Source: Cognatishimia sp. 1_MG-2023 (GTDB lineage Bacteria > Pseudomonadota > Alphaproteobacteria > Rhodobacterales > Rhodobacteraceae). Taken from it: a stretch of DNA of 64,000 nucleotides. Position 1 is the first letter of the stretch. Every line of letters begins with the position of its first letter. The notes under the pieces were generated by a model. That model made no database searches, was not told where the DNA came from, and saw nothing but the letters and a program-made list of their open reading frames with translations. Location: the NCBI RefSeq assembly GCF_030548175.1, contig NZ_JAUORX010000002.1, positions 1 through 64,000 of the forward strand. The letters run 5' to 3'. This document shows, piece by piece, positions 1 through 8,419 of the stretch. The translations under genes and the position numbers were made by a program.

Positions 1-77
1 AATCGTGCCTTCATTTGTCCGTCCTTTTGTTGGGCGGACTCTACACAAATTTGGAGGAGTTTTAGGGGCTCAGGTCA
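1..77 (-). mobile_element. Left end of a second IS3-like element (cut by the window edge)
   Basis: Read on the minus strand, a TGACCTGAGCCCC end starts at position 77, exactly where the neighbouring IS3-family orfB loses similarity to its family. It is followed by a leader, an AAGGACGG ribosome-binding site and an ATG at position 14 that opens a frame beginning M-K-A-R before leaving the window. A TG-started terminus followed after about 60 bases by a short orfA start is the usual layout of IS3-family left ends. The interpretation as a nested insertion is an inference, because the rest of the element and its target duplication lie outside the window. Confidence 0.5.
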
Positions 78-532
78 GTCCAGATATAGCTTATGTCACC
101 TGCCCACTTCTGGTTTGGTTCGTTTGCTGCGAAGTTTCGATCCAGTAGGTTTGGCGCGATGTTGAACTTGTGATTGCTGTCTGTCGTCACCTTATGTTTG
201 CACGTTCTGATGACTGATATGCCGTTCTGGCGCATCAACCGGCCAACACGGCGGTGACCGATATCCAGGCCAATCTCTTTCAACTCCTCAGTCATGCGCG
301 GCCTGCCACTCTCATTGAATGCAAGCATTCAACTGCCGTGCGGTGCATAGCTGCCAAGCCTAAGACGAGATTGTTCTCTGATGTGCGCCAACGTGACCAA
401 ATCAGATCGCTGCCTACGGCTGGCAGGACGGCTGCGGAACGCCCGCAAACCGCGTGGGCTGACGTCCATAACATCACATAGCCGATTGGTCGGGAAGCTT
501 TCGCTGTGTTCTTCAATGAACCTAAACCTCAC
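78..532 (-). pseudogene. IS3-family transposase OrfB (DDE integrase), broken and truncated
   Basis: Codons from 532 downward encode the OrfB N-terminus (MRFRFIEEHSESFP), then a helix-turn-helix region. The frame stops at 329-331 inside a 39 bp insert. After the insert the same frame continues with GRPRMTEELKEIG through QKWAGDISYIWT, the start of the rve/DDE catalytic core. It then ends abruptly at about position 78, before the second and third catalytic acids. Removing the 39 bp restores an uninterrupted family-like join (LGSY-GRPRM). Two independent lesions (insert with stop, loss of the 3' half) make this a pseudogene. Confidence 0.85.
308..346. repeat. 39 bp palindromic insert, copy 1 of a mini-element
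   Basis: The insert interrupts IS3 orfB. It holds the perfect inverted repeat TTGAATGC-AA-GCATTCAA at 315-332, flanked by ACTCTC on one side and CTGCCG on the other. A related 37 bp copy interrupts the unrelated IS1182 transposase at 10302-10338 in the opposite orientation. Over 31 aligned bases, 24 are identical, and two of the differing stem positions change on both arms so that pairing is kept. The insert is in frame but brings a stop codon. Confidence 0.75.
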
Positions 533-804
533 GGCTTTTGGCTCGCGAAGAACTGCGTTGCTTTTTTAAAGATATCCCTCTCCTCCTTGAGAACACGGTT
601 CTCGCGCCAAAGCCGGTCATTCTCTTGAGCGAGGCTCAAATCCTCTTTTGACATCAAATCCATGTCTCGATGCACCGTGATCCACTTGTTCAGCGTCGAC
701 ATGCCCACGCCCAGATCATCAGCTACTTGCTTGCGTGTAAGCCCGCTGGTCAGTGCGATGCGCACCGCATCCTTGCGGAATTCGTCAGTCCGTTTCAGCC
801 CAAT
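529..804 (-). CDS. IS3-family transposase OrfA (helix-turn-helix and leucine-zipper subunit)
   Basis: This small DNA-binding subunit of an IS3-type transposase recognises the element ends and is joined to OrfB by programmed frameshifting in the family. The protein has the typical order: a helix-turn-helix around LTRKQVADDLGVGMSTLNKW, then a coiled-coil segment rich in E, R and L ending in KKATQFFASQKP. The reading frame extends upstream of the GTG at 763-765 to an ATT at 802-804 with the expected family N-terminus (LKRTDEFRKDA). An AAAGGAG lies a few bases before it, so ATT is the likely start, with the GTG as the alternative. It overlaps the orfB start by 4 bases. Confidence 0.75.
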   Translation of the reverse strand: MGLKRTDEFRKDAVRIALTSGLTRKQVADDLGVGMSTLNKWITVHRDMDLMSKEDLSLAQENDRLWRENRVLKEERDIFKKATQFFASQKP

Positions 805-961
805 AGTTCATCTCCTTTGTCGCAGTAAATGCTATCAAAGGAGCGGCATCAAACGGTGACAGGTCCATGTTGAAGTGAAATGTAAGCATAGACTTTTAAC
901 ATGCAGCTTTTTTACTCCGCTGCTGCCCCTAGCTCTTAAGAAGTCAACAGAAAATATGGTG

Positions 962-1654
962 TCATTTGTGTCTAGATTGGCTAGCAAAAGATTGTTCAAC
1001 CAAGCGCTCGACCGCGTCTATATGTTGAAGTGAGCGCTCAACGGCGCGGTCAACATCGCGCGACTTAAAGCACTCCAAAATTTCAAAATGCTCTGTTTCT
1101 GCCTGTGCGCCATACTCGTGGTTTGTCCAGAGTACACAGGAATACCGATCAGCTTTGCGGTACAAGTTTTCTATAAACTCAAGCAAAAGTGCATTGCCGC
1201 ACGGCTTGTATAGGCATAGATGAAAATCCCAATTCAATTTTACAAGGGACAGGTTATCAGACTCTTTTGTTGATGATCTGACGATAGTTTCGGCGGTACG
1301 AAGCTCAGGTTCGGTGATGCGAACGATGGCTTGCTCGATCGCCATCGGTTCCAGTTTGCGGCGTAGACTCCAGATGTTGCGCAGCTCTTCTAAGCTGATG
1401 CTCGCGACAAATGCACCTCTGTTGGCAATCTGCTCCACAAGCCCTTCAAACTTTAAGATCTGAAGGGCTTCACGTACTGGAATATGGCTAACGCCAAACT
1501 GGCTCGCAATATCGTTTTGTCGCAGCTGCATTCCTGCAGAATACTTGCCGGACAAAACGCGCTCACGTAAGGCTTGGCAAATCTTCTCGGTTGTGGATTT
1601 TGTTGGCTGGGTCACAGCCAAAGCCGAGTCATTTGCGATGGCCATTGGGGTCAC
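962..1654 (-). CDS. GntR-family transcriptional regulator, FadR/FCD type
   Basis: This is a probable ligand-controlled repressor of the adjacent nitrile hydratase-like genes. Residues about 22-90 form the GntR winged helix (ALRERVLSGKYSAGMQLRQN, then VSHIPVREAL, the recognition helix). The C-terminal part is an FCD ligand domain with an Asp and three His at spacings typical of its metal site (WDFHL, EHFEI, LQHID). It is the last gene of the leftward operon, and its ATG overlaps the end of the hydratase alpha gene by 4 bases, so it is probably co-transcribed and self-controlled. FCD regulators usually sense small carboxylates. The effector here is unknown. Confidence 0.88.
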   Translation of the reverse strand: MTPMAIANDSALAVTQPTKSTTEKICQALRERVLSGKYSAGMQLRQNDIASQFGVSHIPVREALQILKFEGLVEQIANRGAFVASISLEELRNIWSLRRKLEPMAIEQAIVRITEPELRTAETIVRSSTKESDNLSLVKLNWDFHLCLYKPCGNALLLEFIENLYRKADRYSCVLWTNHEYGAQAETEHFEILECFKSRDVDRAVERSLQHIDAVERLVEQSFASQSRHK

Positions 1655-2268
1655 GTGCTCACTTTTGTTACACCGATCATGCTGTCGCGACTAACTAAAG
1701 AAGCCAATTCTGACTCTGCCAGATGCTCTGTCCCTTTAGGTCGCAACGGAAGGACTAAATATCGGCAATCGGCCGTGCTGTCCACCACGCGCAGATTAGT
1801 ACCGGCCGGGAGGACGGTGCCAAACTCAGCTAAAACTTCGCGGGGCTCTTTCACCACGCGAGAACGATAATTACGTGATTTGTACCAAACAGGTGGAGGG
1901 CCAAGAATTGGGCGCGGGTAGCATGAACATAATGTACATACCACAACGTGGTGCAAATCCTCCGTATTTTCCAAAATCAGAAAAACTGGGTGCGGTGGCA
2001 TTGATATCCCGATCTGTGCTGCCGCGGCCGGCAAGTCGTGGCGAGCCAGTTCTCGGAACTCAGGGTCTACCCAGCAGCGCGCGATTAGCTTTGCGCCCTC
2101 GGTAGGGGTGCGGCCTTCCATGTCTTCGATTTGAGCTGTGACTTCGGCAGTGGTCAGCAGTGCACTTTCATCCAAAGCGGTTAGAACTTGAGATAGAAGC
2201 CTATCAAACGCTGCGCGGGGTTCGCTGTGATCGCGAGAGGTGGGGTGGGGGTGATCGTGTGGCATCAT
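1651..2268 (-). CDS. Cobalt-type nitrile hydratase alpha / thiocyanate hydrolase gamma-like subunit
   Basis: This is the catalytic metal-binding subunit. The cysteine cluster CTLCSC (residues about 111-116, in VVVCTLCSCYPRP) is the claw motif in which two cysteines are oxidised to sulfenic and sulfinic acids. A Thr in the second position is the cobalt-type form; iron enzymes have Ser there. The following PPVWYKSRNYRSRVVKEPR segment matches the conserved alpha core. Length (205 residues) is normal. The start overlaps the preceding stop by 1 base (TAATG). The family hydrates nitriles to amides, or hydrolyses thiocyanate when partnered by split beta halves as here. The exact substrate cannot be read from the sequence. 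Confidence 0.88.
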   Translation of the reverse strand: MMPHDHPHPTSRDHSEPRAAFDRLLSQVLTALDESALLTTAEVTAQIEDMEGRTPTEGAKLIARCWVDPEFRELARHDLPAAAAQIGISMPPHPVFLILENTEDLHHVVVCTLCSCYPRPILGPPPVWYKSRNYRSRVVKEPREVLAEFGTVLPAGTNLRVVDSTADCRYLVLPLRPKGTEHLAESELASLVSRDSMIGVTKVST

Positions 2269-2591
2269 TATTTGTCCTGAGCTGTTTTGCGGAGCCAGTG
2301 TTCGTAGACTTCGACCTGAAGTGTGTCAGTGTTATCGCCGGTATAGTTGTCCCAAAGCTCTGACAGGTTAAATTCTACCCAATACAAAGGGGATTCCGGC
2401 AAGCCGCTGCCTCCATAGGCTAGGTCTTCTGGGTTTTTATAGCTTCCTATGTAGCTAACAATTTTGCCATAAGCCCCACGCACATAGAGTGGCGTGCGGC
2501 AGTGACCCAAAGATTCATCTTGGATTACTTGTACGCACTGCCCGTCAGCGAATTTAGGCGCCTTGGATTGGTCACACCGAACTGAGATCAT
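2268..2591 (-). CDS. Nitrile hydratase beta C-terminal half-like subunit (thiocyanate hydrolase alpha-like)
   Basis: The 107-residue protein matches only the C-terminal SH3-like half of nitrile hydratase beta: HCRTPLYVRGAYGKIVSYIG, then LYWVEFNLSELW and a VEVYEHWL ending. In ordinary nitrile hydratases this is fused to the N-terminal half. Here it is a separate gene with its own ATG, a GAGGG ribosome-binding site and a 7-base gap to the upstream half, in another frame. Thiocyanate hydrolase and the toyocamycin nitrile hydratase share this split. It should form the hetero-oligomer with its two neighbours and help hold the metal site. Confidence 0.82.
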   Translation of the reverse strand: MISVRCDQSKAPKFADGQCVQVIQDESLGHCRTPLYVRGAYGKIVSYIGSYKNPEDLAYGGSGLPESPLYWVEFNLSELWDNYTGDNTDTLQVEVYEHWLRKTAQDK

Positions 2592-2598
2592 GGTGCCC

Positions 2599-2889
2599 TC
2601 AGCTACTTGCTTGTGGGATATCTAGGGCGCTTGCCTCTACATAACCCTTTTCAATAAGCAGCAGAGACATCGCTTTCAGCCAACGTTCGTAATAGCTTAG
2701 GCCAAAGTAATCTGCCTGAGAAAAGCTTTCCACTGTTCGCCTTACTTCATCCATCGTGAAAGCTGCCTTTTTAGGGCTCGTCAGCAGCGCATAAAGCGCA
2801 TCCACTCTTTTGTCGAAGAACGTTAATTCATGCTCTGTCTGGTCTATTTTGCCGGCCGGTAGCCCGCCTAGATCGTGTGTACGCTCCAT
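2599..2889 (-). CDS. Nitrile hydratase beta N-terminal half-like subunit (thiocyanate hydrolase beta-like)
   Basis: The 96-residue protein starts with the beta-subunit signature HDLGGLPAG and continues with the helical half, including SYYERWLKAMSLLLIEKG, which matches the conserved YYEHW region. It is the first gene of the leftward operon, giving the order beta-N, beta-C, alpha, as in thiocyanate hydrolase loci (scnB, scnA, scnC). An alternative is an activator/cobalt chaperone of the nitrile hydratase accessory type, which also resembles the beta N-terminus. The presence of the separate C-terminal half next door favours the structural-subunit reading. Confidence 0.75.
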   Translation of the reverse strand: MERTHDLGGLPAGKIDQTEHELTFFDKRVDALYALLTSPKKAAFTMDEVRRTVESFSQADYFGLSYYERWLKAMSLLLIEKGYVEASALDIPQASS

Positions 2890-3071
2890 ATTCCATTCCC
2901 TTTATGCGCATTTTTATAGCAACTTTTTGCGGTTGCATTTTTTTTGTGCACGCCCATCGTGCGTTACCTCTTGATACTTTGGGGTTCCAAATTTCTATTG
3001 AGATAATATAATATATTATATCTTATATGAATCAGGGTGGCAATAATTAAGGTCTACCCAACGGGGGGAAT
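2890..3071. promoter_or_regulatory. Divergent promoter region between the hydratase and amidase operons
   Basis: These 182 bases separate the two divergent operons and must hold both promoters. They are AT-rich and contain the 16-base perfect palindrome ATATAATATATTATAT at 3006-3021, embedded in further A/T. It is the best candidate operator for the GntR regulator encoded in the leftward operon, but it does not match a textbook FadR half-site and could simply be promoter DNA. A GGGGGG stretch just before 3072 is the ribosome-binding site of the amidase gene. Confidence 0.4.
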
Positions 3072-4283
3072 ATGAAAATTCGGTCGGAAAATATGTCTTT
3101 TGCAAGCAGAGAAAAAACGCTGAAAGCCTTTGTACATATTGCGGATGATGTGGATACATCTGCGAATTGCGCGGAAGGCAATGCAACCGTGCCGCTGTCG
3201 AAGGCAACTCTTGCAGTAAAGGATCTATTTGACGTCGCGGGAATGCCGACAGGTTTCGGCTCGCCGATCTACGATGGCAACACTCCAGTGACTACAGCAG
3301 AGGCTGTGCGCCGTGCAAAGAGCGCTGGGGTTAAGGTGGTTGGCAAGACGGTTACGACTGAATTCGCAACTTTCAAACCTGGTCCAACCGTCAACCCGCA
3401 AAACTCTGCCCATACTCCAGGTGGTTCATCTAGCGGTTCGGCTGCCTCAGTTGGTGCTGGGTTGGTATCGCATGGAATTGGGACACAGACAGCTGGCTCT
3501 GTCATTCGTCCAGCAGCGTATTGTGGGGTCGTTGGTTTCCTGCCGACGATGGGCTGTGTTTCGCGCAATGGATTAAAGGTTATTTCACCATCATTGGACC
3601 GAGCGGGCGTTTTTGGGCGCAGCGTTCAGGCCGTTTCCGATCTGGCAGGTGTGATTGCAGATCTCCCCAAAATCGCTAAGAGCGCCGACGCACCAAGACG
3701 CATTGGGTTCTTTGAGGACGAAACTTGGGCCGACGCAGACAGCGCTACCCAGCAAACCTTGCAGGCCTACAAATCGAAAGTAGCAGAAGCGGGGGACGTT
3801 GTTGTAAATTTGGGCAACGGAAAGATCTTGTTAGATCTGATCCAAGCGCAAAGCGACGTCATGGGGTTCGAAGCCCTAAATTCGCTTGAAGACGAACTCA
3901 CAAATCATGAGGCACTCATATCCGATCAGCTCAGCGCCTACTGTGCGGAAGCTGCTGGAATTACGCCAGAAAAATATGCAACTGCGCTTGAATTCGGGCA
4001 AGCAGGGCGAGTCTGGATCGAGACACTTTTGGCGAACCTAGATGCGATCGCCTCGCCATCAGCAAAGACTTTGCCCCCAGCCACTCTGGCCAGTACTGGG
4101 GATCCGTACGTCAACCGTGCATGGTCTTTGCTTCATACCCCTTGCATCACTTTGCCAACTGCGCCCCTGCAAAACAACCTCAAAGGGGCTGTTCAACTGG
4201 TGGCCGGTTTTGGGCAGGACCTCAATCTTCTGGAAATTGCGAAACAACACGAAATGCGGGTCGCTGAAATTGGCCTTAGCTAA
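3072..4283 (+). CDS. Amidase-signature family amidase
   Basis: The enzyme hydrolyses carboxamides to carboxylic acid and ammonia. The amidase-signature triad is visible: Lys50 (AVKDLFDVAG), the cis-Ser at about 119 in GGSSSGSAA and the nucleophile Ser143 in TQTAGSVIRPAAY. The 69- and 24-residue spacings match those of characterised family members such as malonamidase E2. The 403-residue length fits small family members. The ATG at 3072 is preceded by a strong GGGGGGAA site. Being first in the operon divergent to a nitrile hydratase-like enzyme, it would be the second step of nitrile to amide to acid conversion. Substrate is inferred only. Confidence 0.85.
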   Translation: MKIRSENMSFASREKTLKAFVHIADDVDTSANCAEGNATVPLSKATLAVKDLFDVAGMPTGFGSPIYDGNTPVTTAEAVRRAKSAGVKVVGKTVTTEFATFKPGPTVNPQNSAHTPGGSSSGSAASVGAGLVSHGIGTQTAGSVIRPAAYCGVVGFLPTMGCVSRNGLKVISPSLDRAGVFGRSVQAVSDLAGVIADLPKIAKSADAPRRIGFFEDETWADADSATQQTLQAYKSKVAEAGDVVVNLGNGKILLDLIQAQSDVMGFEALNSLEDELTNHEALISDQLSAYCAEAAGITPEKYATALEFGQAGRVWIETLLANLDAIASPSAKTLPPATLASTGDPYVNRAWSLLHTPCITLPTAPLQNNLKGAVQLVAGFGQDLNLLEIAKQHEMRVAEIGLS

Positions 4284-4332
4284 CAAGAAATTCTGAAAAA
4301 TCAGGAACAATTCACAACAGAGAGGACTAAAA

Positions 4333-5418
4333 ATGAAGAGAAGACAAATTTTGACCGGCGGTGTCGCGGCACTGGGTGGTGCCGCACTCGCAGCTCCGGC
4401 CGTTGCGAGCTCTGAGCAAACCTTTAAATGGAAGATGACGACAGCTTATCCTCCAAGTTTGCCTATGTATTCTGTCGGGCCAGGTAGCCTGACTGATTTA
4501 ACTGATCGCATTCGGGCTATGTCCGGTGGGCGATTGAATATCGAGGTCTTTCACGGCGGCGAACTGGTTCCCCCATTTGAAGGCTTTGATGCTGCTCAGT
4601 CAGGCATTGTCGAATGTAACGGCTGGGTTTCCTATTTCGGGGCAGGCAAGCGCCCATGGGCACAGTTCTTTGGTGGGGTGCCATTTGGTATGAACTATCA
4701 AGGTCAGAACGCTTGGATGTACGAAGGGGGCGGTTTGGACCTTTGGCAAGAGCTTTATGCTGACATCGGAATGGTGCCCTTCCCATGTGGAAACACCGGT
4801 GTGCAAATGACGGGCTGGTTCAAGGATGAAGTCAACACATTGGAAGATCTAAAGGGATTGCAAATGCGTATCCCTGGGCTCTCTAGCCGGATTTATGCCG
4901 CGGTTGGCGTGGACGTGAAGTTGTTACCACCTGCCGAGATTTTTCCTGCACTGGAGCGTGGCGTTATTCAGGCCGCTGAATGGGTAGGTCCTGCTCAGGA
5001 TAAAATTCTAGGTCTCCATAATGCTGCATCATATTACTACACCACTGGCTGGTCCGAGCCAAATAACGTGGTTGAATTTGCGGTAAACAAAGACGCATGG
5101 GAAACCTTGCCCGAGGACCTGCAACACATTGTTCGTAATGCTTGTGCATCTACTAACGTCCGTTCGCAGGCTTGGTCCGAAGCGGTCAATGGCGAAGCTC
5201 TGCAAGACTTGGTCGAAAACCATGGAACACAGTTGCGTACTCTTTCCGATGACATTCTCGACGGTCTACGCGAAGCAACTCCTGGTGTGCTCGAAGAACT
5301 TGGATCTGGGGATCCACTGTTCGCTCGGGTTCGGGATCACTACTTTGATTTCAAAGCCAAACATGATGCATGGACCAATGTCAGTGAAGGTCAATGGCAT
5401 CGCCGAATTCGAGGGTGA
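4333..5418 (+). CDS. dctP: TRAP transporter solute-binding protein (DctP family)
   Basis: This periplasmic receptor of a tripartite ATP-independent transporter delivers a carboxylate-like solute to the DctQM membrane pair encoded next. The N-terminus has twin arginines followed by an Ala-rich hydrophobic stretch (KRRQILTGGVAALGG), suggesting export, possibly by Tat. The core has the DctP features: the arginine-bearing GLQMRIPGLSSRIY and PAEIFPALERGVIQAAEWVGP, the form typical of 2-oxo-acid or lactate-type (TakP-like) receptors. It follows the amidase by about 50 bases with the same direction. The ligand is unknown. Context suggests an acid or amide related to the enzymes of this operon. Confidence 0.88.
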   Translation: MKRRQILTGGVAALGGAALAAPAVASSEQTFKWKMTTAYPPSLPMYSVGPGSLTDLTDRIRAMSGGRLNIEVFHGGELVPPFEGFDAAQSGIVECNGWVSYFGAGKRPWAQFFGGVPFGMNYQGQNAWMYEGGGLDLWQELYADIGMVPFPCGNTGVQMTGWFKDEVNTLEDLKGLQMRIPGLSSRIYAAVGVDVKLLPPAEIFPALERGVIQAAEWVGPAQDKILGLHNAASYYYTTGWSEPNNVVEFAVNKDAWETLPEDLQHIVRNACASTNVRSQAWSEAVNGEALQDLVENHGTQLRTLSDDILDGLREATPGVLEELGSGDPLFARVRDHYFDFKAKHDAWTNVSEGQWHRRIRG

Positions 5419-5942
5419 TGGCGTTGCAAGTTTTTCTTAAACTTGCCGACAAATGCGAAACTGTTGTGACCTTTCTTGGAAAGGTCGCAATGGTTTGCGT
5501 TTTCGGAACTATTGTAACGGTCACGGCAAATGTGCTCGTTCGATATCTGTTCGGAATTGGAACCGTCTGGACCCAAGAATTGGAGTGGCATTTTCTTGCT
5601 GTGATCGCAACATTCGGTGTGGCCTATACCTATCAGCAAGGCGAACATGTCCGTGTTGACGTGATCTACAAACCCGCAGGTCCCCGAACCAAGGCTGCAA
5701 TTGATCTTGCAGCGGCGATTGCACTGATCGTTATAGCGATTTTGATCTGCAACTACACGTTGCCCTATATTCAACAATCTTGGCGCAGCCTTGAGGGATC
5801 CGCCGATCCAGGTGGTTTGCCGATGCGCTACCTCTTGAAGGCCACCATCTTTGTCGGTTTTGCCAGCCTTGTCTTGCAGGCGTTTGCAGAAATCATTCGC
5901 CATTTATCCACTCTAATCACTGGGAAGGTAGGGACTGACTGA
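5418..5942 (+). CDS. dctQ: TRAP transporter small permease (DctQ family)
   Basis: This four-helix membrane subunit links the receptor to the large permease. Hydrophobic helices appear at the N-terminus (VAMVCVFGTIVTVTANVLVRY), around FLAVIATFGVAYTY, AAIALIVIAILICNY and TIFVGFASLVLQAF, with the family motif QELEWHFL between helices one and two. The ATG at 5418 overlaps the dctP stop by one base. An ATG 24 bases upstream in the same frame is possible but lies deeper inside dctP. The stop overlaps the dctM ATG by one base, so the three transporter genes are translationally coupled. Confidence 0.86.
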   Translation: MALQVFLKLADKCETVVTFLGKVAMVCVFGTIVTVTANVLVRYLFGIGTVWTQELEWHFLAVIATFGVAYTYQQGEHVRVDVIYKPAGPRTKAAIDLAAAIALIVIAILICNYTLPYIQQSWRSLEGSADPGGLPMRYLLKATIFVGFASLVLQAFAEIIRHLSTLITGKVGTD

Positions 5943-7258
5943 TGGAGCTTCAAATTATTCTAATGCTGTGCGCCTTTTTCGGGCTCCTCATAATTGGCTT
6001 CCCTGTCGCCATCGCTATCGCAACTGCGGGCTTTGTTTTTGGGTTCACCGGTCTGGAAGGGAAACTTTTCAGCCTCGTCCCGCATCGGATTTATGGGGTC
6101 ATTACGAAATACGAATTCATTGCGATTCCATTGTTTGTTTTCATGGGGGTGGCGCTTGAAAAATCCCGTATTGCAGAAGATCTGTTAACTGTAATTGGCT
6201 ATGCAATGGGCGGTCTACGCGGAGGTTTAGGCATCGCCATTGTCCTGTGCGGCGTATTGCTGGGTGCTGCAACTGGAATCGTGGGAGCGACCATCGTCAC
6301 CTTAACAATGCTAACGCTGCCCATTCTATTGGCACGAGGATATTCTAAAAGTCTGTCCTGTGGCCTAATTTGCGCATCAGGCACACTTGGACAGATAATT
6401 CCGCCCAGCTTGGTCCTCATTTTAATGGCCGATATCGTTGGTTTGTCGGTTGGCACATTGTTCGCAGCTGCTTTTGTCCCAGGAATGCTGTTGGCATTCC
6501 TGTTTGTGGCATATCTATTGGTGCTTGCTCTTCTTAATCCATCTTCGGTTCCCGCTATTGACGCAGAAGAACGCGCTCAAGTCAGCTTCAAAAGCCTTAT
6601 GAAAAAGATGGTTTTTGTTGTTTTACCACCAATGGCACTCGTAGTCTTTGTGTTGGGATCCATCATTGGTGGTATCGCAGCGCCAACTGAAGCTGCCTCG
6701 ATTGGAGCGAGTGGTGCCATTGTGATTGCTGCCCTTTATGGAAGGCTAAGTACCACACTAATTAAAGAGACTGCACGAACGACGTTGATCATATCAAGTA
6801 TGATTTTCTTCATTCTGTTATCTTCTCAGGTCTTCTCCATCGCGTTCCGCGGCCTTGGCGGCGAGCACTTTGTGAAGAACTTATTTGCAGGCATCCCTGG
6901 TGACGTTAACGGTGCGATCTTGTTCTTGCTGCTGATCATTTTTGTGTTGGGATTCTTCATGGAATGGATTGAAATCAGCTATATTGCGCTGCCAATCATG
7001 TTGCCATTCTTCCGCTTGGAAGGCGTGGACATGGTTTGGCTTTCCATGCTGATCGCCGTCATCCTGCAGACATCATTTTTAACACCTCCCTTTGGATGGT
7101 CGTTATTTTTCTTACAGGGCGTCGCCCCAAAGGAAATTAGGATGAGAGACATCTATGTCGGTGTTTTGCCATTCATTGGCATTCAGCTTTTCGTAGTGGC
7201 CCTTGTTTTTGTCTTTAGCGACTTGGTGCTTTGGCTCCCCCGCGTCATTGGATGGTAA
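5942..7258 (+). CDS. dctM: TRAP transporter large permease (DctM family)
   Basis: This 438-residue permease carries the sodium-driven transport path. It has the expected dozen or so hydrophobic segments, and family landmarks such as GFPVAIAIATAGFVFG near the N-terminus, GVLLGAATGIVGATIVTLTML, and LGQIIPPSLVLILMAD. The C-terminal half repeats this with APTEAASIGASGA and TPPFGWSLFF. No lesions are seen. It is translationally coupled to dctQ, and the downstream aldolase gene starts 5 bases after its stop, so transport and catabolism are one transcriptional unit. Confidence 0.9.
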   Translation: MELQIILMLCAFFGLLIIGFPVAIAIATAGFVFGFTGLEGKLFSLVPHRIYGVITKYEFIAIPLFVFMGVALEKSRIAEDLLTVIGYAMGGLRGGLGIAIVLCGVLLGAATGIVGATIVTLTMLTLPILLARGYSKSLSCGLICASGTLGQIIPPSLVLILMADIVGLSVGTLFAAAFVPGMLLAFLFVAYLLVLALLNPSSVPAIDAEERAQVSFKSLMKKMVFVVLPPMALVVFVLGSIIGGIAAPTEAASIGASGAIVIAALYGRLSTTLIKETARTTLIISSMIFFILLSSQVFSIAFRGLGGEHFVKNLFAGIPGDVNGAILFLLLIIFVLGFFMEWIEISYIALPIMLPFFRLEGVDMVWLSMLIAVILQTSFLTPPFGWSLFFLQGVAPKEIRMRDIYVGVLPFIGIQLFVVALVFVFSDLVLWLPRVIGW

Positions 7259-7263
7259 ATAAA

Positions 7264-8397
7264 ATGAGTATTGAAGTTGGAACAATCGTTCCTGCAAAAG
7301 TCGGCATGCATGTTTCGGAAATTGAAACACCAGCGTTAATCGTTGACCTCGATGCATTCGAACGCAACCTGGAAAAAATGCGAGATATTGCAAGAACGCA
7401 TGGCGTGGGGCTTCGAGCCCACGCCAAAGCTCACAAATCGGCGGATGTGGCACATCGGCAATTGGAAATTGGTGGCGCACATGGGTTTTGTTGCCAAAAA
7501 GTTTCCGAAGCAATTGCCTTGGTTGACGCTGGTATCAAGGACATTCTGATTTCTAATCAGATCGTTTCGCCGAGCAAAATTGCCAGACTGATCGACCTAA
7601 GCAAAAGAGCAAATCTTCGTGTATGTGTCGATGATTCCGAAAACATTATAGCCCTTTCCAAGGCCGCCGTCGAAGGTGGCATCGAATTGGGTTGTTTAGT
7701 GGAAATTGACGTTGGCGCAGGACGATGTGGTGTCACGCCTGGCCGGGATGCGGCCGAACTCGCGCACCAAATCGCGACTGCACCAAACCTGCGATTTGAT
7801 GGTTTGCAAGCCTACCACGGCCCGGCTCAGCATTGCGTTGACGCAAATGAGCGGCAATCAATCTTTGAAAGTGTCGTCGTAAAAGTTGAGAGGACTTTAA
7901 CCGCACTCAAGGACCAAGCTCTTGAGTGCCCAATCATCAGCGGTGCGGGAACCGGCACATTTCAAAAGGAAGCGGCATCTGGTCTCTTTACCGAGCTCCA
8001 AGCAGGCACCTATTGTTTCATGGATGCTTCATACATGTCGGTGCGAAATCAAGAGGGTGGGCAGGAAGTACCGTTTGAAAACGCGCTCTTTTTGTTGTGC
8101 TCGGTCATGTCTGCCGTTCGAGCTGGTACCGTGGTTTGTGACGGTGGCCACAAAAGCCATGCAATCGATTCTGGATTGCCCGTTCTCGTGGATGTCGAAG
8201 GTGCTGAATATGTAGGCTGCAACGACGAACACGGTGTGATCAATGATCCAAATAATCTCTTAAAATTGAACGACAAAGTGCGTCTGATTCCAGGTCACTG
8301 TGACCCCACCTGCAATTTACATGACACATTGATTGGGGTGCGGAACGGTTTGGTCGAAACGGTTTGGCCAGTCACGGCACGCGGGAAACTTTGGTAA
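7264..8397 (+). CDS. PLP-dependent 3-hydroxy-D-aspartate / D-threonine aldolase-like enzyme
   Basis: This fold-type III PLP enzyme belongs to the D-threonine aldolase, D-serine dehydratase and 3-hydroxyaspartate aldolase group. The PLP lysine region RAHAKAHKSADVA is near residues 51-62, and the C-terminal metal-binding HxC motif is present in PGHCDPTCNLHD. Length (377 residues from the ATG at 7264) and the ending VETVWPVTARGK closely resemble the 3-hydroxyaspartate aldolase of the beta-hydroxyaspartate route. The in-frame start at 7231 lies inside dctM and is unlikely. Expected reaction: a beta-hydroxy-amino acid gives glycine plus an aldehyde or glyoxylate. The substrate here is inferred. 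The rest of the beta-hydroxyaspartate cycle is not in the window. Confidence 0.82.
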   Translation: MSIEVGTIVPAKVGMHVSEIETPALIVDLDAFERNLEKMRDIARTHGVGLRAHAKAHKSADVAHRQLEIGGAHGFCCQKVSEAIALVDAGIKDILISNQIVSPSKIARLIDLSKRANLRVCVDDSENIIALSKAAVEGGIELGCLVEIDVGAGRCGVTPGRDAAELAHQIATAPNLRFDGLQAYHGPAQHCVDANERQSIFESVVVKVERTLTALKDQALECPIISGAGTGTFQKEAASGLFTELQAGTYCFMDASYMSVRNQEGGQEVPFENALFLLCSVMSAVRAGTVVCDGGHKSHAIDSGLPVLVDVEGAEYVGCNDEHGVINDPNNLLKLNDKVRLIPGHCDPTCNLHDTLIGVRNGLVETVWPVTARGKLW

Positions 8398-8419
8398 TGC
8401 GCTCTGCAAAAAGGGAAAA

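Larger units (their letters stand above)
78..867 (-). mobile_element. IS3-family insertion sequence, 3' part missing
   Basis: The element reads leftward. Its start is the terminus TGGACCTGTCACCGTTTG (minus strand) at about 867, followed by orfA and orfB. Only about the first half of orfB is present before the sequence switches at 77/78 to the end of another element. orfB is additionally broken by a 39 bp palindromic insert at 308-346. The copy therefore cannot encode an active transposase. It marks the left border of the accessory nitrile-related region. Confidence 0.8.

Noticed and set aside
2268-2889. Split nitrile hydratase beta as a frameshift artefact
   Set aside because: The second half has its own ATG and GAGGG site after a 7-base spacer, and the linker that joins the halves in fused proteins is absent. 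A natural split as in thiocyanate hydrolase fits better.
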